From positions 992,001 through 1,056,000 of the forward strand of contig OY723284.1 of assembly GCA_963210315.1 (NCBI GenBank): DNA of 64,000 nucleotides, given 5' to 3'. The number at the start of each line of letters is the position of its first letter. Position 1 is the first letter of the stretch. Source of the DNA: Rhynchopus euleeides (Eukaryota > Euglenozoa > Diplonemea > Diplonemida > Diplonemidae). The translations under genes were made by a program, and so were the position numbers. The notes below the pieces were generated by a model. That model saw only the letters and a list, made by a program, of their open reading frames with translations. It was not told the DNA's origin and made no database searches. Of this stretch, positions 30,043 through 40,560 are shown one piece after another.

Positions 30043-32072
30043 ACATACATTGGGCGTTATTCCGTTACCAGTAACGGTAATAACGTTATTTTTGCGTTAT
30101 TTTTTGACCCCAAAAAAGGCAGCATTTCCCGGTGAATCTGACCCGAAACTCGGGTCCCTACCCCCCCTAAAAGAATTTTCTTGGGTAAAATATCACTCCA
30201 GGGGGCCACTCCGTGATGTCAAAAAATTGGAAAACGTTTTCTCCTAAAATAACGCGTTATTTTTCCGTTATTTTCATGAAAACTTGCGTTATTCGGACAA
30301 TTTTGCGGGCGGATGGTGTAGTTTTTGGTGGAGATGGCTCCAGAATACCCCCCTGGGACCATTTTTTGGATAATAACGCACGGACATGTCGAGTTTCGTG
30401 AAAAAATCATGTTTTTTGGCTTTTTCAAGGCAAATACTGCAGAAACCCCTGCAACCTTGCAGCATCCAATGTTCCTGGAGTGAAATTTGGAGTGAAAATC
30501 ACTCCAAAATCACTCAGTGTGGACGCAGAAGTGAATCCTTCAGGAATACACCCGCACACCTCACATTGGCGGTGTATAAACCACCTGATATTTTTACTCG
30601 TTACGAGCGACGAAGTAGCGCGAAGTAGCGACGTGCCCATTTTTTCCCGGTCCGTTCTAAAATAGTTACGTTCCAAAAGTCCGTTACTGGTGCTGTCAAA
30701 GACGCTTCGCACAATATACGCACGAACTACCCAAAGTACGCTCGGGCTACGCACGAAGTACGCAGGAACTACACAATTTGAACTTTCTTGCACCCCCCAG
30801 TCATTATTTGCACGCACTCCAGGTCCCATATTTGCACCAGTGCAAATATGAGACCTGGAGTGCAAATATGAGGAATTTCCGAGTTCGTCGTGATGTGCAA
30901 AACATGACTGGGTTGTGCAAGAAACCATCATCTGCACCCCGTATCGGCCTCAATTGCACCCTCGTGCAGGTAAAAAAAGGCCTCGGGCCTCCGGCCCTCG
31001 GACCGTTTTTTAATTACGCACACGACCTTCGCGCGGAAAGTGTCATTCAGCCCTGCCAAACGTGCTCTACACACCACCCCCTTCATCAGGCAAGTGGGTT
31101 TGTAAGGGTGTGTGGAAGCGTCAACGCTCGGGTGCAGGAAATTTACATTTTGGTCGCAAATGGCGTTACACATGCACTATGCACAACGTGTGCACGATTT
31201 CGGCAGAACTACGCACAACCAACGCAATTTGGACCTTTCAACAACACCATTCACGGTACTTCGATTTTGGGTGGGAAAGATGGGGCAAGGAAGTGGCAAA
31301 AACTGCGAGGAAGGTCGAAAATTTTCACATTTTCATCAGAAACCATATTCAACGGATTCCAATTTTCGGGTGAAATCAAGCAGGTTGGCACAATGGCTCA
31401 TGTTCACCCAAAAATGCACCTACCAAACCTCTTTTGCTTGATTTTTGGGACGGCATGGGTGATCCAGAGGCCAAAAATCACGATTTTTTCACCAATTCCT
31501 TCGACAACGGACAGTTCCAGACCACAAGGACCACATTTTGGGGTCAGAATTTTCTCGGTCAAAAAATTCGAAAAATCTGAAATCTCTCGGAATTTTGAGC
31601 ATTTTTTGAGATTGGCATGCCCATTTTAGACCCTTTGCGTGGCTCTAAACCCAAAAATTTGCTCGAAAATGGCCTCAAATAGCCTAAAACAGCCCATTCT
31701 GGCCACCCCGAAAAAAAAATTCGAAAAGGGTCCCCCTATAGAAGTTGCCCAAAAATACCGAAAATAACGCGGTATTACCGGTAATAACGGTAATAACGTT
31801 ACCGATAACGTTATTACCGTTACTGATAACGGTATTACCGTTACCGATAACGGTAATAACGGTAATAACGTTACCGATAACGTTATTACCGTTCCTGATA
31901 ACGGTAATAACGGTATTACCGTTATCGATAACGGTATAACGCGGAAAAATAACGTTACCAATTTTCGGATAACGTTATTCGGCCGTTCTGGAACGTTATT
32001 AACGGTAAGTTATTTTACCGAAAAAATAACGGTATTACCGTTACTGGTAACGCAATAACGCCCGATGTATGT
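30043..32072. mobile_element. 2-kb element with GTAATAACGTTACC arrays
   Basis: The ends read ACATACATYGGGCGTTATTS inward from both sides, flanked by ATATG (30038-30042 and 32073-32077). The subterminal arrays are CGGTAATAACGTTAC and GATAACGGTAATACCG (about 30056-30095 and 31760-32055). The flank is TATG/TGTA-rich, so the 5-bp duplication is tentative. No gene is seen. The interior includes a strong palindrome of ACTCCAGGTCTCATATTTGC near 30808-30868. Confidence 0.65.
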
Positions 32073-32077
32073 ATATG

Positions 32078-35000
32078 GGATGGAGGGGGAGTCGTGAAGC
32101 AGAGAAAAGAAGGGCGTACAAGGCCGACCTCCCTTCACTCACTGATGCAGGATGCAGGCAGTGTCCGAGACCTGGTGCCGAGCTCGGCATGTGTTGTGGC
32201 AGGATGCTGCGTGGGCAACAGAGGACCTTGCTGGGCAAGGCATACCCGATGATTCCCACTGAAACAGCGCCAAAAGTATGTGTTGGGGCAGAGGGGCGGG
32301 GTACGTCCAATCAGTATCTCAGTAAAGAACAGTGATGGAGGGGGGGGAAGTTGACATTCCACCGCATCCATTGGATTTCAAAGGCAGAAAGATGCATGGC
32401 CGTCGTGGGGCCAAAACGTGCAACATCACAGAGAGTGGGTGCCCAAAGCAGCGCTGATCCGCTTGGTTGCGACAAAAGACTGACTCAAGGCAGGCCTGCT
32501 GTATCGAATAGTACAGCCTGCCCTACTGCATAGGGCTGTGGGGTGTAGTAAGAACAACGAATCGAACAATAAGTAACGTAATAATAACAAGTTTGACAAC
32601 TCCAAAAAACAGGGGGGGAGATCTCTTCTCGTCCGTGTTTTGTGTGGCTTTCTGTGATGCCCTCTCACGGAACCGTCCCCGCCTGTTCCCATGCATGTGT
32701 TCATTGGGGGTTAAACGAATGAGCACACTCCAACCGTACCGATGCCAAATGGAAACAAAATCCGGTAGTGGGGGAGTTGGGAAGAGAGGCAAGGCGGCGG
32801 GCCTAGCAAGCAGGGCGATAAGAAGCGAAGATAACACGTCAAAGAAAAGGGGTGGCATTTTTCCGAGAATCCTGTTTAGTTCCGGAAGGGTAGAAAAATC
32901 AGCAACAAGACTTGAAAATGATTTGCTGCAGAGGTGTTCATTTGAGCATTTCGGTGTGCACTAGCAATGTCACCCGACGCCTCCGATTTCGTTGCGATAC
33001 TGCAGGCAAATCTTCACTCCATTTTTTTCTTCATTTCTGCGTTGCTGCGTTCTGACGACAACCCTGAAACCACCAGGCGGCCTCGACATGTCCAACTGAC
33101 ATCAAATCTCTTCGTCAAGCGGGGAAAGGGCAATAGAAGGCTCCTGGAGAACGACAAGAAACTTCCACTCACACAACGCCGGCAGCAACTAATTCACAGA
33201 TGTGCCACGCAACATATTCTTTCACAGTCAAACTTCTGAGCTTCTAGGTATTTTCACACCATTGCCCACTGGGGCCTTCGCGAAGCGGTGGAGAAAACGA
33301 CTGCATTTGTTTTTTTGATCCAGATCACTTACCCTCCATGAAAAATATCACCAAGGAATCGCCGAAGCAAAGTCTTTATTTTTTCTCAGTTGGCCCCAGA
33401 CCCCCCACCCCCCACACACTGGTGATATTTTCTCGAGTTCGCTCTGCGGTTGCAGAGTCCGGTAATTCCTCAAAAAAAAACCCCTCTCCCACTCCCCAAC
33501 CCCCTAGGCACAGTTCCTCTTGCACACCCCTCAAACGACATGACTGAGTCAGACCATCACTCACCTGTAAGTGCCACAGAAACCACTGTGAATGGCTGCA
33601 GCTGACAGGTTGTACTTCATGTTTGCAGACAGTGTAGCTATGCCGTAGAGGGTGGCAGGGATACAACCACAGCACGTGAGAGGGAGCTGGGGGGGTTTTG
33701 CATCATGGCGAAGCGGGCAGCATACACAGCCCGTTCACCGGGAAAAAAAACCCCCCCAGTTCGGCAGGCATAGCAGTAAAAGTATGACAGGGGAGGGGCG
33801 GGTGATATGTCAAGATGCAGCAGTTTGGATAACATGCCCCCACCCCTCCATCCCAAGGGTGGGGAGGTGGGTGGTGGCGGTGCAGAGAAGATCAAAAGGT
33901 AAATATAAACCCCGGCGTATATCCTCTTCACTCATAATTGCAGGTAGCATCCACAGAGGTGCTCGGCCTGCGCTGTGTGACGTGTCGAGGGGAGGGGAAA
34001 CTGTCAACATGCAGCCCACCCGCGGAGTGAGGGGGGCCTGGCGCAGCAGGTTCTACGTTTGTTTTCTCCAGGCTTTTCGCACAAAAAAAGAACAGCGCAT
34101 GCGGCCCTTTTGAAGACGTGGGGGCCACTGTGACACGATGTTCTTTGATTTCGATCACCGGATCCTGTGGTCCGACCTGCATGCCATCAGCAAGAGTTTC
34201 CTGACAACATGCCGAGGGTCGGACCACGTAAGCCAGTGCCGACTCAATCGGCACTCTGAGAGTGTTGTTTGTTGGGGGAGCAGGGGTTGCTGATGCAGAG
34301 AAAAACAGAGGATGTACCGAACGAACATACCCCCATTCAAATGTAGGGAATGCCCGAAACCTGTTTATTTTTCTTCTTTTTTTTGACGGGGGGGTGGGGT
34401 GGGGTGTGGGGGCGATGGGAAACGGGGGGGGAAAAATACATCGCATGCAAAACTTGAAAAGGAAGAAGATATCAGGGCCGTCAAAGCCAACCTCTCTCGC
34501 CCTCCTGGAGCGTATTGCTTCCTATCCTCAGCAGCGCTGTGAATGCTTGCGTGCCTCTGATAGAACTTGCTTTGTAGACGGCTGTTGTGTGACGTGAGCC
34601 TCCGACATGTGCGTCCGCAACCCCCCCAAAGCACTCCTCACAACACCGTGGCATTGCCTTCGAGAGAGCGGGTGGGAGGGAGGGGAGGGCGGGGGGTGGG
34701 GAGAAAGAAAGTGAGAGGCAAAAAAAGGCTAAGGCACAGGGGGGGGGATGGGGTTGCACTTTGCTTGCTACAAAGATCCTACAATAAAAGGGTGGTCGGC
34801 CCCCCCCGGCAAAGAATGGGACTGGGCATGGCACACTGAATTCAGTTGTGCTGAAAAGAAAACAATTTGAACAATTTTGAAGGATGGGTGATTTTTTTTA
34901 AAGCGGAGGGCCAGTTTTGTGTTGGTGCTTTGCATTTTTTTTTGGGGACCTCCACGGCAAATCGCAGGGCCGACAGCGTCAACATCCCTTCACTCTGAGA

Positions 35001-36039
35001 GAGTGAGAGAGGGGGGTGGTGAGAGAGAGATAGAGAGAGAGAGAGTAGGGTGGCAACTGCATGCACTCTTTTGATTGGGGCTGCCACACTTTAAGCATGC
35101 GCCCGATGGGGGGAAGTGGTTGCGTGCAAAGTGCGAGTGGAGAGAGATGGGACGGGGGTAGGGCTTAGCAAAGCAGACAAAAGAGAAAGGGGTGGAGAAG
35201 AACATCAGAGAAAAGTAAGGTACAGAGTGTCGACCTCTCCTTCGCTCTGATGAACAAAAGGGGGGGAGAGATTGGGGGGTGTCAATGGGGGGGGGGGGGG
35301 GTGGCAGAAGAGATGTGAGGTTTCTGAGATTCTAACACAGAGGGATAAAGCAGGGCAGGACCTTCAAAAATAAGCAATGTTATGCCTGCAGGGGAAGGGG
35401 AGGAGAATGAAAAAAGCGTGGGGGGAGGGGGGGGGGTGTTTGCGCTGGATGGGGGAGGGGGGGGGGGTGTGGGGGACGGGGCATCCTCCCCAAGGTCCGA
35501 CACCACCATCCTGTCCTTCCCAACCAACATTGAATGAGCTAAGGAAGGACCGGAGGTGATAATGTCACCAGAGGGGGGGGTATGACTTTTCGCTCTGTGT
35601 CGCTGTGTTGATTCTGTAAGGCACACACAGCCCACGTGTTTGGCATTTTTTTCTTGCAGTTCTGAGCGAAGCCCCTTTCCGCCCCCCTTATCCCACTTCG
35701 TGAATACATTCGGTCGGTGTACTTTGAACCTTTGTCAGTGACACACAGAAAACATATCGAACCTCTTTTGGATCGTTTGCGATGAACTAAAAGAAACCAG
35801 CACACACAAAACTCTCGTTTCGTCCGTCGAAATAAACCCTAAATAATGCACACTTGTTCATGTGTACTTTATGAACAACGGCACAGGCAACACGAGACGC
35901 GGACAGGAGAGGGTCCCAACAGCTCGATAGGACCACGTCCTAGCTGCCCAGTCCCCCCCCCCCCCCCGGACCCCTGGTCCCCGAAAGAATGGGATGAAAG
36001 ATGAAAAATGAAAAATGAACTTGGATAGGGTGTTTCGTT
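32078..36039. other. Unassigned 4-kb stretch with microsatellites
   Basis: No gene is supported. There are G runs near 34390-34430, 34741 and 35288-35460, a GAGAGA tract near 35010-35045, and T/G-rich blocks. Open frames of 60-170 codons overlap on both strands and follow low-complexity sequence. There is an inverted pair GTCCGACCTGCATGCC / GTCGGACCACG near 34170-34230. Confidence 0.45.
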
Positions 36040-36792
36040 ACTGGGGGGGGGGCAAATACAAGAGTATATGCAAATACAAGGGTATATGCTAATACAAGAG
36101 TACTCCAGAAATCGCGATTTTAAAAAGTTCACCGAGCAAATACAAGAGTATACTCTTGTATTTGCATACTAGACTTTTGGAGAACTTTTGTGGGGTTTTC
36201 ATCGTATTTTGTACTTCCAATGACCTCCCCCAGGCCAGTGGGCCTCCTGTCTGGAGTCGTCACGGTCGGGTGGGAGTCGCCTCGGGGTGGGAACGGCCAA
36301 GAGGACGCTCGTATTGTCTCTTCGGCGCCGCTGCCCCATGAGGGCCCACCCGGAGGCCACATTTCTAGTATGCAAATACAAGAGTATATACTCTTGTATT
36401 TGCATACTAGACAACTTTGAACGATTTGAACGATTTTTGGCCGTGCTCGTAGCATTCCCCGTTGAGGGGGTCGCTATTTCGTGTTCTCCTGGCCGCACGG
36501 AGGCACTGCCATACGTCGCCTCTTCCTCTTTTCCTTTGGTGGTGTGTTGGTCTGGCACAGAGGGCGGGACCGTGCTGATATGCACAGTGACGACTCTCCC
36601 TTTTGTTTTGTGCCCGCCTCCACCGAGATTCGGCTGGTGCCTCTCAGACTGGGGGCGGGCGGTCGCCGACGCTGACACGCCTGGCGGCCTGTGGAAAAAC
36701 TTTTCAGCTAAAAAACAATTTTTGAAAACCCTGAATTACGTAAGCTGGCACGGTGAATAGAAGAGTATACCCTTGTATTTGCCCCCCCCAGT
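36040..36792. mobile_element. ACTGGGGG-type short element, longer copy
   Basis: Ends are ACTGGGGGGGGGGCAAATAC and its near-complement at 36774-36792. CAAATACAAGAGTATA units lie at both ends and in the middle. It is in opposite orientation to 8180-8648 and nearly identical to it, but keeps ~280 bp (about 36420-36700) that the other lacks. No gene is recognised in that extra part. Confidence 0.7.
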
Positions 36793-36948
36793 AAACCTGC
36801 ACCAGAGTGATGGGGAAAATGCGACCCCCATCAATCCGGCCGATTACGCACACACATGCCCTCCCCCTCACCACCCCTGATCGATCACCACCGATGGTGG
36901 CACGGTGCCAGAAGATCTGGCACAGACTCCCCCGAAACTATCTTGTCA

Positions 36949-36954
36949 TTTATT
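36949..36954 (-). promoter_or_regulatory. Possible polyadenylation signal of the PDZ gene
   Basis: AATAAA on the minus strand, about 135 bp beyond the stop codon at 37089. Confidence 0.35.
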
Positions 36955-37088
36955 TGAAGTTCTGGTCAGGGCATGCCCAAACCCCTCACGCCGGGGATGC
37001 ATAGTCGTTCACATCGGCACAAGCTGCCACTTCGCATGAGCGGTTGAGATAGCTTCCTGCAGCTGTGCCCTCTCCTTCCCCGACCAGG

Positions 37089-38294
37089 CTACTGCTGCTG
37101 GGGGGGCAGGAAGAACTGGGGCATCGCCTGGGGAAGCACCTGGCACTGCTGCTGCAGCGCCGCGGCAGCCACCTGCTGCTGCTGCTGCTGGAGCTGCTGG
37201 AGCTGCTGCATCTGCTGCTGGATCTGCAGCTGCACCTGCGAAACAGCCTGGGCCTGAACCTGGGCCTGCTGCTGCAGCTGAGCCTGTGCCTGCTGCATCA
37301 GCATCTGGTTCAGCTGTGCCTGGAGCTGCGCCGGGTCGTTGGGCTGGACGCGCATCTGCATCTGAATCTGCATCTGCTGCTGCTGAAGCATCGTCTGCGC
37401 GGCAGACAGGTTGCGGATCAGCTGGTCCAGCTGCACCATCTGCGCCGGGTCCGCAACCGGGACACGCCCCTGCTGCAGTGCCAGCAGCTGCTCCGCCACC
37501 GACGCGGGGACGGCGGGGACACCCTGCGCACACACACCCTGCTCCTGCACCTGCGCCAGGGCCAAGAGAGCCTCCAGAGGACCCGCTGCCACAGGCACGA
37601 CGCTCTGCGCTGCATCCACAGGCGGCATCTCCGCCGCACCTGCCGCCTTCGGCGCAGGCGGGGTGGGCGGGGTGGACGGGGGTGCCGACCCTGCCTCCGA
37701 CTTCTTCGTGGTCTCCTTCGCCAGGGCACGCTGCCTCCGGCGGGCGCGGGACTTGGCGAGGGAGCGCTTCGAACGCGACGCGATCTCCACCTTGAACGAC
37801 ACCTCGCCCTCCTCACGCCACAGGCGCCGCACAGTGCTCGACGTCTCCGCGGCGTCGGTCGGCTCCCCGTTCACCTCCACGATCCGCATCCCAACGGCAA
37901 GCCCCGCACGCTCGGCAGGGCAACCCGCCACCACGTTGGTGATGGAGTTGCCACGGATCCAGGCGCCCAGCTTCTCGGTGGGGTGGGTGCGGACGGCGCA
38001 GTGCACGGTGCGCTGCCCGGCACTGGAGACAGACTCATCCTCATCGCTGCTGTGAGCACCGGCGTCGATGGTGTCGCACAGGGCACGGAGGTCGATGTCA
38101 GGCATGCCCTCGTCGTCCTCCGCATCATCCGCGGCGCATGCCTCGGCGTTGTCGTAGACCTTCTCCTTCGCAGCCTCCAGCAGCTGCCTCTCGTCCTCAT
38201 CCATGCTGTTGAGGAGCACCGAGGGCAGGCACGGCGTCATCGCAAGCTCCTCGCTGTCAATGCTGAACAGCTTCGCGGCCTCGGTCATCCTCAT
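37089..38294 (-). CDS. PDZ-domain protein with glutamine-rich C-terminus
   Basis: The first in-frame ATG is at 38294, giving 401 residues. The N-terminal ~90 residues are acidic. Residues ~96-171 form a PDZ-like domain: KLGAWIRGNSI as the carboxylate-binding loop region, then AGCPAERAGLAVGMRIVEVN, the usual 'A..AGL..GD.I..VNG' motif. A basic stretch follows (about 172-200), then an alanine/proline linker. From about 290 to the end there are long Q, QA and QM runs encoded mainly by CAG. A PDZ domain binds C-terminal peptides or acts as a scaffold; the Q-rich tail suggests coiled-coil or aggregation-prone interactions. That is inference, and no specific orthologue is recognised. Coding frame bias is strong, and the 5' side is purine-rich (GAGAGAGAG near 38325). 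Confidence 0.75.
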   Translation of the reverse strand: MRMTEAAKLFSIDSEELAMTPCLPSVLLNSMDEDERQLLEAAKEKVYDNAEACAADDAEDDEGMPDIDLRALCDTIDAGAHSSDEDESVSSAGQRTVHCAVRTHPTEKLGAWIRGNSITNVVAGCPAERAGLAVGMRIVEVNGEPTDAAETSSTVRRLWREEGEVSFKVEIASRSKRSLAKSRARRRQRALAKETTKKSEAGSAPPSTPPTPPAPKAAGAAEMPPVDAAQSVVPVAAGPLEALLALAQVQEQGVCAQGVPAVPASVAEQLLALQQGRVPVADPAQMVQLDQLIRNLSAAQTMLQQQQMQIQMQMRVQPNDPAQLQAQLNQMLMQQAQAQLQQQAQVQAQAVSQVQLQIQQQMQQLQQLQQQQQQVAAAALQQQCQVLPQAMPQFFLPPQQQ

Positions 38295-39343
38295 TTCCGA
38301 GCTACCCGAAATTGAAAAAAGGGGGAGAGAGAGAGAGCGCGCGCGAGAGCGGGGCAAATTCGGTAAGAAAGAACCACAAGGATGTGTGGCTGGCTCCTCT
38401 TTGTTTTTCAAAAAGCTCGGTTAGTGAGTGCAATGAATGGACAAAGCAAAAGAGAGAGAGAGAGAGAGAAATAAAAGGATATGGATCAGCCGGTCACAGC
38501 AGAAGGAATCGGCGCAAAAGGAGAGAGCGCGCGAAGTGCTATGTGTGCGGCAGAAGGTAAGTGTGTTCTTGTTCGAAGGTCGGAACACAAATAAAAGGGA
38601 AAGGGGGGTACGTGTGTGTTTCAAGGGAACGCTGCTCTGTTAGGCTGCGCTATTTGTGTCAGCGGTATCTGTGTGACGGGGGATGGTGTTGCCTCATCAA
38701 GGTGCATAGGGTAGGGGGTAGTGAAGTCGAAGTGAAAGGCATCACGAGTTTGATATCCCTTCACTCGTGTTCCAAGGCGCATGGGGGTAGTGAAATAGAA
38801 GTAGAAGGAAACACAAGGATAATCTTCCTTCAATCGTTCTGCAGGTTGTGTTGGAGATCCAGTGCAAGATTCGGTGCATGGGGGGTGGGGATGGGGGATG
38901 GGTGGTGGCGCACGCTGGATTGGCTAAAAAAAATGCCATGGCCCGCCCTCCACTCTCCAGCAGGCTGTCATCAGTTCTGACAGAATCCACGCCGGATTCG
39001 ACACCCTTTGGCATTTTAGAGTTCTCTGGCTTTGAGACGGTTGAGCGACAGATCCTGAAAGAAAAAGACTTGGCAGTTGCTTGCAACGGTGTCCGTCTGT
39101 CCATAGGACACCGAATAAAAAACAGGAGGACTGCTGCCAGTCTTGAGCGCCAAAAAGCGTTCTGACTGAAAAAATCACATCAGGGCAGCAACATGATTCT
39201 GGCAGTTCACCACGGAAGTAGCGAACACCCACCCTCTGTCCTGCAACCCACACAGCCCCACATCCACCGACACCCATCTGCTCCCACGGAGATTACGCTG
39301 AGTAAGCTCCGATACACCCCCCACACACACAAACACCCACAGG
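38295..39343. other. Upstream region of the PDZ gene, with repeats
   Basis: GAGAGA and GCGC tracts (about 38318-38350 and 38450-38470). From about 38712 to 38880 there are two tandem, diverged copies of the GAAATAGAAGTAGAAGG repeat described at 49800. No further gene is seen. Confidence 0.5.
38712..38880 (+). repeat. GAAATAGAAGTAGAAGG dispersed repeat, two tandem units
   Basis: Unit 2 reads GTGAAATAGAAGTAGAAGG, then ACAAGGATAATC, CTTCAATCGTTCTGCAGG and TTGTGTTGGAGATCCAGTG. Unit 1 is a shorter diverged version. Other copies are near 48577, 49800 and 54728. Confidence 0.6.
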
Positions 39344-39407
39344 GTGGGCTAGGACCCGTGCAGGGTTAACCCACCTTAAAAAGTGTTCAACACACACACA
39401 CACACAC
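39344..39407 (+). repeat. GGTGGGCTAGGA box followed by CA repeats, copy 1
   Basis: GGTGGGCTAGGACCCGTGCA, then GGGTTAACCCACC and a CA microsatellite. Related copies are at 41833-41897 and 47273-47334, each also followed by CA repeats. Confidence 0.6.
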
Positions 39408-39761
39408 AAGCCCTCAAGACTCTTGAAGCGGCCTGACTATTTAGTGTCTTCGTCGCAGCAAGGGGGCGATATATACCACCCTTTTTATTGATTTCACGTG
39501 TCAGTGTTTGACTTTTTCGCAACTTCATTTCTTCCTTTTCTCCCTCTCCAACCCCACCCGTGACACCACCAGGGTTTAGCTAGCCCTGGTCCGATTATCC
39601 CCGGTTCTTCGCTGAAGAGACGCGGCCGGGGGGAGGGGTACGAAGAGCACGCGTCGAAACCGGTGTCACGCCGTGTTGGGGAATCCTTCGGGAGTGCGAT
39701 ACTGAAGGGGAGGTGCTACTGCCCGTGCAGGGCGACACCGCCTTAAAACTTTGTAACCACA
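39408..39761 (+). repeat. ~355-bp direct repeat, copy 1, with TATATA box
   Basis: Starts AGCCCTCAAGACTCTTGAAG and ends CCTTAAAACTTTGTAACC. It contains GGGCGATATATACCACCC (about 39465-39482), a TATA-like promoter element. The second copy (40206-40560) lies ~800 bp downstream with about 97% identity. Confidence 0.75.
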
Positions 39762-40205
39762 CACAAACCCTCTATTCCCCCAGGCCTGATGAGCAATCCC
39801 CCCTTCCCCATGTTGTGATTTCCTTTCTACCTTGCACAAAACATCCCATTTGCCCCTTTACTTCCTTCGAAAGTGTTGTGACTTCCCCCCTACCCCACCC
39901 CTCGGGAGTGCCACTCCTCTGGTGGTTAAAAGTGACCCGCCGTTGTGCCTTCGGCATCTGTTGCGTGTGCCGTCGTATTCTTCCTATGCACTAGTTATAG
40001 CTATCCGGGGGCGGTCTGCTGTCGCACCAGCGGGCTGCCCCACCTCTGCACCCTCGGTTTTTAAGATGTTCACCACAGTGGAGAATGATCCCCTTCTCTG
40101 TGGCGATCGAGCCAAGCTGGACGAGGTTCGCCTTCGGGCGAAGGTCATGTGGGCGGACAAAAGGTGCCTGCTCCTGAGACTCATCAGCAACCTGCTTCTT
40201 CCTTC
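39762..40205. other. Interval between the two direct repeats
   Basis: 444 bp of C/T-rich DNA. A plus-strand frame near 40066-40200 (MFTTVENDPLLCGDRAKLDE) looks protein-like but is short and unrecognised. Confidence 0.4.
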
Positions 40206-40560
40206 AAGCCCTCAAGACTCTTGAAGCGGCCTGACTCTTTAGTGTCTACGTCGCAGCAAGGGGGCGATATATACCACCCTTTTTATTGATTTCACGTGTC
40301 AGTGTTTGACTTTTTCGCAACTTCATTTCTTCCTTTTTCTCCCTCTCCGACCCCACCCGTGACACCACCAGGGTTTAGCTAGCCCTGGTCCGATTATCCC
40401 CGGTTCTTCGCTGAAGAGACGCGGCCGGGGGGAGGGGTACGAAGAGTACGCGTCGAAACCGGTGTCACGTCGTGTTGGGGAATCCTTCGGGAGTGCGATA
40501 CTGAAGGGGAGGTGCTACTGCCCGTGCAGGGCGACACCGCCTTAAAACTTTATAACCACA
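40206..40560 (+). repeat. ~355-bp direct repeat, copy 2
   Basis: Near-identical to 39408-39761, including the TATATA box. It ends ~60 bp before the RNase H domain, so it may supply its promoter. The pair could be a tandem duplication or terminal direct repeats of a small element. Confidence 0.75.

Noticed and set aside
34170-34230. tRNA- or snRNA-like hairpin
   Set aside because: The inverted arms do not form a cloverleaf, and no A/B box pair or known snRNA motif is present.
37065-38315. 416-codon leucine/histidine-rich plus-strand frame
   Set aside because: It is the antisense of the glutamine-rich PDZ gene (CTG/CAG runs read backwards).
39408-40560. Calling the direct repeats long terminal repeats
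   Set aside because: They have no TG...CA ends, no primer-binding site or polypurine tract was seen, and the body is only 444 bp.
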